In this document: positions 55,435 to 64,000 of the stretch, piece after piece
How the letters are laid out: every line of letters begins with the position of its first letter
Position numbering within the stretch: position 1 is the stretch's first letter
Assembly (NCBI GenBank): GCA_030620095.1
Contig: JAUTXW010001311.1
Span: 2,581,501-2,645,500, forward strand
DNA: 64,000 bases
Reading direction: 5' to 3'
From: Kuschelorhynchus macadamiae
Taxonomy: Eukaryota; Arthropoda; Insecta; Coleoptera; Curculionidae
Made by a program: the position numbers and the translations under genes
The notes under the pieces: model-generated
The model's database searches: none
The model's input: the letters and a program-made list of their open reading frames with translations, nothing else
What the model was told of the DNA's origin: nothing

Positions 55435-57130
55435 TATTATGTGTTAGCTTCAGTATAACTCTTAATTTTAGGTATTTAACTACCCTAGGTAAGCACGTAA
55501 AGTAAAGCTACTAGAAATAAATAAAGACGAAAGGACGATCGTTTTTAGGATAAGCATAACTTCAGAAGGTTGTAAAAACAAAACAAATTTAATGTCTTTT
55601 TATATTGGAATGTGGCATTAAAAAATGGCTAAACTAATTGCCAATTTTTAGATATCAGTATCTTCAAAAAAAAAAGAACTGAACTTGTCTTCAGTATACT
55701 AAATATTTTTAATAGTCTGTTTTAGTGAAAATGTAGATTTATTTTAATGTTATGCAATGTATGTAAATGATTTAAATATTACACATGTGTGTTAGGTATC
55801 ATTATTGTTAATTTGGTATTAAAATATGAAGAGTTTACTATTGTCACATTACTCTAATCTCCTCATATTATTTGATAACAAAGTACAAAATGATATTTTG
55901 TGCATTTGTTGTTATTAATAAACGTGAGAAACGAACAACGAGAATGTTTGGCGACAAGTTACTTGATTTTCAAGGCTAAGTACCCTTTAAAATTAAACTA
56001 CTTTGAAAATCACATGCGAACGCTCAGTCAAGACTCCACCAGTATTTGATCTCAACGATATTGAAACGTAGGATCCTAGTACTATCTTGAGGTGTCACAA
56101 TTTGTTTAAAGTTAAAACGCTGGCACGCAAAGAATTAAAAAAATAGCGTCGATGCTGAATCAGTAATCTAATTTGAAGTGAAGACTTTTGTCATTTGTCT
56201 GTAAATTATTTGTAGTCTCAAACTAGACCAGATTCCAATGCCTGCTTTGAAATAAGTCTAAATGTGATATGCGTTTTTTGTCTGTTGTTTTGCCTACTGA
56301 TTCGGTGCTTTTCTACTTATGTTATGAGATCTTCACAGAAACAGTCAATTACTTAAAACTCAAAGATTAAATATCATAATACTCGCATTATTGCCTCTGC
56401 TGGTAGTTAGTTTCCGTTTTGGACCCACATTTGTGTCTGTCTTAGGCACGGTCATGGCAAGTATATTTACAAAATTTGTAGTGACCCTATGGTAAAAATA
56501 AAATCTATTATAACTCGCTATTTTAATTGTAGATATTCGTATTTTGCTGCATATACTCTGCTAATTTAATCTACTAAGAACAGAGTCACCATGAGGGCGA
56601 AACACTCCAGTTTCTTTCTCCAACTGTGTGGATAAAGTAATTTCTCATAGTTTCCATATAACATTTACTATGCAATGAAACGCGTGAATGAACTTGAATA
56701 GTTTAGTTAATTCCAGAAGCTATTCTGAAATACATTATCAATTGAATATGAAAGATCATTATGTTATAAATATTTGTACAAAAGCTTACTTGAATGCTTT
56801 AACAGTGTTTATAAAATTATTTATAGCTAGGTCGCAAACGAAAACCCCAAATATGACGCTAAACAGTTTAAGGAAAAACAGCTGCCGATCATTCAGAGAG
56901 TGTTGTGTTGAATATCAAAGGCGATAAAGGTAACTAGTTTCTTGAATAATACTCTTTAATACAGGTATACCTAGTAGTTATTTGTAGATGAATAGGAGAT
57001 TGATATTGAGTATATCATAATTCATGGAATGCACATTATTTTGTAAAAACGTAAAAAAGGGTTAATAATTTTAATATTGCACTACCACATGTTTATTTGC
57101 ATTTCTACTAATCGTGAAAAAATCACTTTA
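55435..57130. other. Unassigned
   Basis: No coding relic recognised. At 56585-56615 a gagggcgaaacactcc block weakly recalls PLE ends. Confidence 0.3.
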
Positions 57131-58760
57131 GCAGGTTCTTATACAGATATTTACATTTTAGGGCTCCTAGCGCTATTTTCTGAGTTCTTTCGGTCTATCA
57201 GCCTGTTCGCGGTATGGCTTAAAAACTACTTACACGATTGACTTCAAATGTTGGCCAACCATTAGGGGTCGTTCGAGTATCACCTGATAACATTTTGGTA
57301 GAAATCCAATATGGCGAAACAAAATGAAGGACTTGTAAAATATTGAGAAAATTATTACTAAAAAATTTCTTATTCAATTTACCTGAAATTTTGAACAAAA
57401 CTCAAGCATTGGGCAGGAATTAACTAGTAAAATTTTGGTACGAATCCCAGAGAGCGAAACAGAATGACGGCTTAATAAAATATTTAAGAAATCATCCTGG
57501 AAAAACTGCTAATTAGATTGATATCAAAAATAAAATTTTTGTTGTGAAAAAAAATTACTCTCAGATGTAGAAACAATATAACTGTTTCTAGATGCCAAAA
57601 ATACATGTTTTCACAATTTCATCGGTTTGTATGTCAGTTCGTAGCATAGCTAAAAAACTACTTACTCAATTTATTTCAAATTTTGGTCAAAAATTAAGGG
57701 CTTATGGGGCTGAGCTGGTAACATTTTGGTAAATATCCAACATAGTGGAATAAAATGGCCGCCTGGTGAAATGTTGAACAAATTATTAATAAAAAACTAG
57801 TGTTAAGCGCATTTATGTCACTTTCCAAAAGTAACCGTATAAGTGACCGGCTTACTTTCATAAAAAACTGCACATTTTTAAAAGTGACCGAAGTTGACTG
57901 CATAAATGACCTGAAATGATTGGTCATTTACCTTAATAAATGTCCTGTTTGACTGATTTTGGAAAACGATTGCATAAATGACCTAAACTAGGAGGTTATA
58001 AACTTTTAATATTGCTCTTTTATTTATAAACTACTGTTAATTTAAAAAGCAATAAATGCCTCTGTCAACTTTTTTCGTTATCAATTGAAAGCTTAAGATA
58101 CAAGCAAACTTTTAGACATACTTTCAAATAGCTTTAAGAAAGACTGTATAAATGACTATTAATGATCGATCCATAAATGTCAAAATTGAGCAATTTATGA
58201 ATGACCGGTCATTTGCTCGCATTACAAAAAACTAATTATACAATTTATCTCAGATTTTGCATAAAAATAAAGTCTTACATAGAAATAGGCTAGTAACATT
58301 TTGGTACGAATCCAACATGGCAGCCCAATAACATATTTAAAAATGAATCTCTAGAAAACTACTTATTAGGTTAATTTCAAATTTTATGCAAGCATTAAGT
58401 GTGATAAAGAGATAAATTAGTAAAACTGTGGTACGAATTTAACACAATAGCGGCCAAATAAAATATTTAAAAAATCTCGTTTAAAAATTTTTCTTATTCG
58501 TCTAACTTTAAATTTTGCCCAATAATTAAATGTTCTATCAGAATAAACTTGGTACGACGAATTCAACATGACGGAACAAAATGGCGGTCTTAAACAAATC
58601 AGTGTTAAACTTACTTAGTTTACTATATTTTAAATTATGCTGAGAAATCAAGTGTGGCGTAGGTAGAAATTCGTAAAATATTGGTACGAAAGATTCATAA
58701 TGAGGAAAGTTCAGGGTAGAGGAAATTTACCGATATTTTTCACTGTTATGGCCTTTAATC
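57130..58760 (-). repeat. Dispersed repeat R1, large inverted copy made of degenerate subunits
   Basis: Six or more subunits can be followed by the recurring blocks aaaactacttattcgatt, aaattttg, agtaaaattttggtacgaat and caaaatggcggcctaata, at about 57220, 57350, 57480, 57650, 58240, 58360, 58480 and 58600. It is interrupted by a motif-rich insertion at 57806-58221. Confidence 0.7.
57806..58221. mobile_element. Possible Harbinger-type MITE rich in ATAAATGAC motifs
   Basis: TTA on both sides (57803-57805, 58222-58224). Ends agcgcatttatg and, on the complement, tgcgagcaaatg. Inside, ATAAATGAC or near variants occur about nine times in both orientations. Sequence on either side belongs to the same R1 repeat, which supports an insertion. 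Confidence 0.45.
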
Positions 58761-59224
58761 CCCCACTTGCATAACTGCCAGTGAGCATATGTTCCTTCGA
58801 TTAGCTAAATCTGTCATGTGACTATATCTTATGGTTTCAGCTTTCACATTTGTGTGTTTCTGGGTGTCAAATTTGATAAGGTGATTTTGAGCTACCACTG
58901 CAATCGACAACAATACAATATTTTAGTTCGAAAATGTTTAATATCATTATTATCATGATATAATCTTTAAAGAATAACGCGCCATTTAAAATCTTCTGGA
59001 GCCGATCCAGTTCTTCTTGTTTTTCTTTTTGTGTTTTAGCTTCTTCATCTTGTTTTTGTTCTTGTCTTTGGCTTCTTTTTCCTGATTTTCTTTTTGTCTC
59101 TTAACTCTTTCAGATATTTTAATATTCCCTGTTTGTTTGGTTTCTTCAGCTTCTCTTTCTTGTTTTCTCTTAGTTTTTTGATCGGTTGACCTCTTCATAA
59201 GGATATTCTACTCTAATTATAATT
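58760..59224 (-). other. Unassigned, with Lys/Glu low-complexity frame
   Basis: A 70-codon minus-strand frame (59198-58986) reads like a charged low-complexity tract (QKTKRKQEREAEETK). No homology recognised; probably compositional. Confidence 0.25.
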
Positions 59225-59274
59225 TGACTAAACTAGAAATAAGACACAAAGTCTCGGTCTCAGTCAAAAAGAGT

Positions 59275-59331
59275 ATAATGCGGTTACACGTGTTTCGCCT
59301 TTTCAGGCATCATCAGACCTATAATTAATAT
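59275..59331 (-). ncRNA. Hammerhead ribozyme candidate, PLE copy 1
   Basis: Core CTGATGA (59316-59310) and GAAA (59296-59293). Stem II GCCT/AGGC with GAAA loop and one extra T after the core; stem III is the self-complementary ACACGTGT. Stem I: GGT/ACC, then an internal loop and an ATTAAT/ATTA helix. PLEs are known to carry such ribozymes. Confidence 0.65.
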
Positions 59332-59547
59332 AACAATCAAAAACTATCACTATAAATAAACAAAATTCAAACAAACCTTCGACATTAACTAAAATTACAA
59401 GAACAAATCAAACAACTATAACGTCACATGTTAAAAAACACACTGAGATGAGGTTAAGAAACTAAGGTATTGACACGTGCAGATAAAAGGTAAATCAAAT
59501 AAAAGACAAAAAAATATATAAATAAAAAATATAAAAAAAGTTTATTG

Positions 59548-59621
59548 GTATACCCAGGAATTGAACCCTAGCCTCCGGCGTGACACACCGAGATACTGAC
59601 CACCACTCTACCAGCAGGTCC
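59548..59621 (-). promoter_or_regulatory. tRNA-like module, PLE copy 1
   Basis: Same A box (59613-59603) and B box (59567-59557) on the minus strand, again just after the stop codon at 59632. Confidence 0.6.
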
Positions 59622-59631
59622 AATAAAAAGT

Positions 59632-61300
59632 CTATACATTATCTTCCTGCCGATTAATATTAGTACCAAGATTATTAAAAATTAGTTGAGGTTCGAAATT
59701 GAAGACATCATTAACACAATGTAAAACTGGGCTTCTCTTAGCCCTTGTAATTTCCATCTTCTCTAACAAATCCAGTTTTTTACTCTTTGGACACTCGTGT
59801 AGTATCTTAACATTGTCTGGTATAGAAAAATGGTGTCCAGTTGTTAGCAAGTGGTTAGCAAAAGCCGACTTTGTCTCAGTGATATCAGTGTTTTTATATT
59901 TATCGAAAAGGCTAAAATGTTTCCGGACCCTAGCGGAAATCCTTCTCCCCTGATAGACAGCAGAATAATCTCCACAGCCTAATGAGTACACCCCTGATTT
60001 TGAGAGATGTTCAGTCTTATCTTTGGTCATTACTAGATGTCTCTTAAGTGAGTTCACTGTTTTAAAAGCAATTGAGACATCTAAATGTTTGAAAAACTTC
60101 GCCACCTGCATTGAAATATTTCCAAAAAATGTTAAACCTTTGAAGCATTTTTTAAGTGTTGATTTAGAGTAAATAATATTAAATGAAAGTTTGTATTTAT
60201 TGAAAAACAAAATAAAGTCTATTGATGGAGTGGATAGGAAAACCGTTGTTGAAAGCAATTTGTTTTATAATCTGCAATTCCTGATTGAAAGCTTCCCTGG
60301 AAAGAGGTATTTTGAACAACCGGTAGAAAAATGAGTTGAAGGCTACAAACTTGTGTGAGTGAGGAGAAAACTAAATTGAATAACGTTATCTGTAGACGAT
60401 TGTTTTCTGTATATTTCAAATTCTATTTTGGTATTGTTCCTGATTAACATTAAATCTAAGAAAGGTAATCTACCCTCATTCTCCATCTCTAGAGTAAAAT
60501 CTATTTTGTTATGAAGGGAGTTAACAAAATTTAAAAAATCGGTCAACTCCTGATTGTTTTCTTTCCACACGATACATATATCATTTACGTACCTCTTGTA
60601 AGCTAATAGATGATTGGCAAAACGGCTTTTCATAATCTTTGCCTCTAAATCACTCATAAAAATCTCACTAAGAAAAGGGGAAAATCAGGAACCCATCGCT
60701 AGACCCGTTAACTGTGTAAAAAATAAGCCATTAATTTTGAAAAAATTTGGTTCAGTACGGTGGAGAGCAGAGAAACGAGATTCTCCTTTACTAGTGCTGG
60801 TAGGTCAGTTTTGTCTAATAAACTCTTTACCAATTTAATGCATTCGTTGGGGGGTATGCTGGGGAACAAATTTTTTACATCTAAGGAAATTAATATTGCA
60901 TCATGCGGCATGTCAACATTTTTGAGGTACTGCGCCAAATCTACCGAATTTTTTGTGGAGTAAATATTCTGAAAACCCGTAACCTCTCTCAAAACTTTAT
61001 TTAGCGACGAAGACAAACGGTAACAGGGTGAGTCAACAAAAGACACCACGGGTCTGATAGGGTTTTCCTCCTTGTGTACCTTAGGTAAACCGTAGAGTAA
61101 GGGTGTTCTAGGATTCATAGGATACAAATTATATTTCGAGGTTTTAAAATATTCTAAAGTTACCAACGTTTGATCAAGAACACCTTTAACCTTCACAAAG
61201 AATGAATTTGTGGGGTCCCTATTGATACTCTGGAACTCACCAGAGTCCAGGAAGTCTACAACCTTCTGCACGTAATCAGCTCTTTTAATAACCACCAAAC
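59632..61300 (-). pseudogene. PLE protein, copy 1: reverse transcriptase plus GIY-YIG endonuclease
   Basis: RT part: LLYGLPKVHKEENPIRPVVS, then NSVDLAQYLKNVDMPHDAIL and ISLDVKNLFPSIPPNECIKL (motif A Asp), NQIFFKINGLFFTQ, LAMGS (motif B). Then RYVNDICIVW, where the second Asp of the YVDD box has become Asn, and FTLEMENEGRLPFLDLML. Endonuclease part (59632-60258): VYSLGCGDYSAVYQGRRISA, in which VYVGQSGRRIS of copy 2 has lost four residues, then FANHLLTTGHHFSIPDN and a C-terminus ending NINRQEDNV. The N-terminus is missing. Frameshifts at about 60715, 60400 and 60250, and a TGA within the LAMGSP block. Confidence 0.85.
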
Positions 61301-61319
61301 CATACTCCACAAACAATTC

Positions 61320-62606
61320 GGTAGATTTGGCGCAATACATCTAAAATGTTGACATTCCGCATGATGCAATATTAATTTCCTTAAATATAAAAAATTTGTT
61401 CCCCAGCATACCCCCCAACGAATGCATTAAATTGGTAAAGAGTTTATTAGACAAAACTGCCTACCAGCACTAGTAGAGGAGAATCTCGTTTCTCTGCTCT
61501 CCACCGTACTGAACCAAATTTTTTTCAAATTTAATGGCTTATTTTTTAGACAGTTTTCTGGGGTTCCTGCCTTTTCCCTTTTTTTAGTGAGATTTTTATG
61601 AGTGATTTAGAGGCAAAGATTATGAAAAGGAGTTTTACCAACCATCTATTAGCTTACAAGAGGTACGTAGATGATATATGTATCGTGTGGAAAGGAAACA
61701 ATCAGGAGTTGACCGATTTTTTAAAATTTGTTAACTCCCTTCACAACAAAATAGATTTTACTCTAGAGATGGATGGAGAATGAGGGTAGATTACCTTTCT
61801 TAGATTTAATGTTAATCAATACCAAATAGAATTTGAATTTAGTTCCATTTCTCCTCACTCACACAAGTTTGCAGCCTTCAACTCATTTTTCTACCGGTTG
61901 TTCAAAATACCTCTTTACAGGGAAGCTTTCAATCAGGAATTCCAGATTATAAAACAAATTGCTTTTAACAAACGGTTTTCCTATCCACTCCATCAATAGA
62001 CTTTATTTTTAAGTTTTTCAATAAATAGAAACTTTCCTTTAATATTATTCACTCTAAACCAACACTTAAAAAATGCTTCAAAGGTTTAACATTTTTTGGT
62101 AATATTTCACTGCAGGTGGTGAAGTTTTTCAAACATTTAGATGTCTCAATTGCTTTTAAAATAGTGAACTCACTTAAGAGACATCTTGTAATGACCAAGG
62201 ATAAGACTGAACATCTCTCAAAATCAGGGCTGTACTCATTAGGCTGTGGAGATTGTTCTGCTGTATATGTCGGACAATCAGGGAGAAGGATTTCCACTAG
62301 GGTCCGGGAACATTTTAGCCTTTTCGATAAATATAAAAACACTGATATCACTGAGACAAAGTCGGCTTTTGCTAACCACTTGCTAACAACTGGGCACCAT
62401 TTTTCTATACCAAACAATGTTAAGATACTACAGTACAGACAGAGTGTCCAAAGAGTAAAAAACTGGATTTGATAGAGAATATGGAAATTACAAGGGCTAA
62501 GAGAAGCTCAGTTTTACATTGTGTTAATGATGTCTTCAATTTCCAACCTCAACTAATTTTTAATAATCTTGGTACTAATATTAATCGGGAGGAAGATAAT
62601 GTATAG
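61320..62606 (+). pseudogene. PLE protein, copy 2
   Basis: RT from the motif A area (DAILISL, then NLFPSIPPNECIKLV in frame-shifted pieces, 61360-61450) through motif C, here intact: KRYVDDICIVWKGNNQELTD (about 61660-61720). A deletion near 61830 removes part of the LDLML-to-HPYSH region. The GIY-YIG domain (62116-62430) is complete: LYSLGCGDCSAVYVGQSGRR, ISTRVREHFSLFDKYKNTD, FANHLLTTGHHFSIPNN. The C-terminal frame is shifted at about 62440 but continues to ITRAKRSSVLHCVNDVFNF and a stop at 62604-62606. Copies 1 and 2 carry different lesions, so both derive from an intact parent. Confidence 0.85.
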
Positions 62607-62616
62607 ACTTTTCGTT

Positions 62617-62690
62617 GGACCTGCTGGTAGAGTGGTGGTCAGTATCTCGGTGTGTCACGCCGGAGGCTCGGGTTCAATTCCTGGGTATAT
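62617..62690 (+). promoter_or_regulatory. tRNA-like module with Pol III A and B boxes, PLE copy 2
   Basis: A box TGGTAGAGTGG at 62625-62635 (fits TRGYNNANNNG) and B box GGTTCAATTCC at 62671-62681 (fits GGTTCRANNCC), 35 bp apart, normal tRNA spacing. The B box sits in a 5-bp T-arm-like hairpin, and a bulged CTCGG/CCGGAG stem takes the anticodon-arm place. It starts about 10 nt after the PLE stop codon. A true tRNA gene is unlikely: no matched acceptor stem. Confidence 0.6.
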
Positions 62691-62908
62691 CAATAACCTT
62701 TTTTATATTTTTTATTTATATATTTTTTTGTCTTTTATTTGATTCAACTTTTATCTGCGCGTGTCAATACCTTAGTTTCTTAGCCTCATCTCAGTGGGTT
62801 TTTTAACATGTGACGTTATAGTTGTTTGATTTGTTCTTTTGATTTTAGTTAATGTCGAAGGTTTGTTTGAATTTTGTATATTTATAGTGATAGTTTTTGA
62901 TTGTTATA

Positions 62909-62962
62909 TTAATTGTAGGTCTGATGATGCCTGAAAAGGCGAAACACGTGTAACCGCATTAA
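62909..62962 (+). ncRNA. Hammerhead ribozyme candidate, PLE copy 2
   Basis: Same fold as copy 1: CTGATGA at 62921-62927, GAAA at 62941-62944, predicted cleavage after A62952. Outer stem I TTAAT/ATTAA pairs over 5 bp. Confidence 0.7.
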
Positions 62963-63177
62963 ACTCTTTTTGAGTGAGACCGAGACTTTGTACCTTATTT
63001 CTAGTTTAGTCATTTGGTCTCTTAGAGAACATGGACGCTTTCTTACAGTTTAATTATAATTTGCTGAGTTGTTTTTCAATCTTCTTTATTTGTTAGTCCA
63101 CTATAACTGTTTGTTGTCTGATGTTAGGCACGCAATTTTATTTGTCTAGGTATCTTTGTTTTTTTAAAAGCATGCTG

Positions 63178-63545
63178 GTAAAGTCAAATTGGACAAATCT
63201 GGTATAGTTTTAGAATAGAACTTTCATGAAAATGTCTGTTCTGATGTCTTCTTGAGGTTCAATACAAAATGAAATACTCAAAACTTACCAATCTTTTTTA
63301 GTATGGAAATGGAGTGTTTTAGAATTTTCTTGAAATAGCTCTGATAAGACCTCCTTGATGTTAACAACACAATGTCAAAGTCAAAACTTGCGGATGTTGC
63401 TTAGTTTTGAAATAGATTTTCTAGAACTTTCTTGAAATGACGCTGATAAGGTCTTTTTAAGGTCCAAAACACAACGGCAAAGTCAAACTTACAGATCGTT
63501 TTTAGTTTGGAAATAGAATGTTACAAATGCTCTTTGAAAAGTCAC
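63178..63545 (+). repeat. Tandem repeat of about 102 bp, 3.5 copies
   Basis: Units begin with (aaa)actta-c-gat-ttttttag at about 63190, 63283, 63382 and 63485. Each has tagaattttcttgaaat, gctctgataaga/gacgctgataagg and caacacaatgtcaaagtc blocks. Diverged. Confidence 0.7.
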
Positions 63546-63599
63546 AATGTAGTCACAATCAGGTAAATGTACACGCCTGGGAATAGTTCTTAACAGGCT

Positions 63600-64000
63600 G
63601 GTTTTGGTTTAAACACAAATGGGTTTAAAATTAGTAACAATCGAACACTGGTCACATTTCAATTTTTTTTATTGTTCACAGTAATATCCTTCAGTCAATA
63701 TCTCATTTCCGACACTTGTTACAAGTCCACTTTAAAACACCCCCCAACAAATAACATTAACTTTTATTAAATACAACTGACAGACTTTACGCTTAAAACT
63801 GTGTAAGACTAACCCTCTAAAGGGTCGACTCCCCGATAATATATGTGCAGGGAGAATATTCCGGAATACCCTGCGCTCATCTCGGAGGTGGAACGACGTG
63901 TAGAATGAGGCGAGGAGAAGACAACACTTCTAGTTATACGATCACAAACGTTTGACGGGTGATTCCTGAGCGGCCAAACTGTCACAACACTCTACACAAA
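63600..64000 (-). other. Possible LTR, minus strand, cut by window end
   Basis: GC-rich block (63820-63980) that on the minus strand has a TGTTGTGACAG start, a tatatta TATA-like box, then an AATAAAA signal and a TAACA end about 63720. This is the layout of an LTR, but without the second copy or coding part it stays a guess. Confidence 0.25.

Larger units (their letters stand above)
59225..61300 (-). mobile_element. Penelope-like element copy 1 (minus strand)
   Basis: Longest PLE copy. It runs from RT (5' end about 61300) through GIY-YIG to a 3' UTR with tRNA-like module (59548-59621), hammerhead (59275-59331) and the end tgactaaactag near 59225. It lies head to head with copy 2. Confidence 0.9.
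61300..63015 (+). mobile_element. Penelope-like element copy 2 (plus strand), 5'-truncated
   Basis: Starts inside the RT gene at about 61300 and runs to tctagtttagtcat near 63015, the same 3' end as copy 1. About 1.7 kb is shared with copy 1 as an inverted repeat. Confidence 0.9.

Noticed and set aside
58986..59198. Lys/Glu-rich coiled-coil protein gene
   Set aside because: Low-complexity purine-rich DNA gives such frames by composition; no splice sites or partners.
60614..60963. Plus-strand open frames of 67-74 codons
   Set aside because: Antisense shadows of the PLE reverse transcriptase; the peptide is the complement of the motif A region.
62617..62690. A genuine tRNA gene
   Set aside because: A and B boxes fit, but there is no matched acceptor stem and the anticodon arm has a bulge; the segment occurs in the same place in both PLE copies, so it is part of the element.

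Overview
The window reads as gene-poor, AT-rich nuclear DNA from an arthropod, most likely an insect. It holds many (TA)n tracts, transposons of insect type (mariner-like elements with a DUF4817-type helix-turn-helix, ZMYM1/DUF4371-type hAT, a CR1/Jockey-like LINE, GIY-YIG Penelope-like elements) and no prokaryotic gene organisation. A beetle would fit, but nothing here proves the order. No complete host gene was recognised. The only host-gene candidates are two short exon-like stretches on the + strand, at 43852-43896 and 49019-49194.

Layout. 0-9 kb: a mariner-like relic, a Ty3/Gypsy integrase relic, degenerate tandem repeats, a second mariner-like relic, a 278-bp satellite with three hammerhead ribozymes, and Penelope-like (PLE) ends. 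9-14.9 kb: one PLE blown apart by insertions, namely a LINE RNase H fragment and a long palindrome carrying two TA-flanked mariner-like elements at its centre. 15-19.6 kb: a nearly intact CR1/Jockey-like LINE with two ORFs. 20-25 kb: mostly unassigned DNA and a dispersed inverted repeat. 25.3-29.2 kb: a full-length but broken hAT with a perfect 8-bp target duplication and an intron-like 880-bp interruption. 29-35 kb: an insect-wide DDE-like protein relic, copies of a dispersed repeat here called R1, a 707-bp direct duplication and a Tc1 relic. 35.8-37.4 kb: a Tc1/mariner-superfamily transposase with an 81-residue D-E spacing. 38-43.4 kb: hAT derivatives, two of them nested in a LINE. 44-48 kb and 53-55.4 kb: two more nested palindromes with mariner-like cores. 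49.6-52.5 kb: two PLEs. 57-58.8 kb: R1 repeat with a motif-rich insertion. 59.2-63 kb: two PLE copies head to head, each with a hammerhead and a tRNA-like A/B-box module. 63-64 kb: a tandem repeat and a possible LTR.

How the parts relate. These sequences do not form a pathway; they form layers of insertion. Three themes recur. First, self-cleaving RNA motifs of hammerhead type lie in the satellite and at many PLE ends, always with a short self-complementary stem III. Second, mariner-like elements using TA targets lie at or near the dyad centre of older palindromic elements (three of three cases), so the layers can be dated relative to each other. Third, PLE ends abut (TA)n microsatellites. 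Nearly all protein-coding relics have stops or frameshifts; the LINE at 15.5-19.6 kb is the youngest-looking. All calls rest on reading the sequence; no database or folding program was run.
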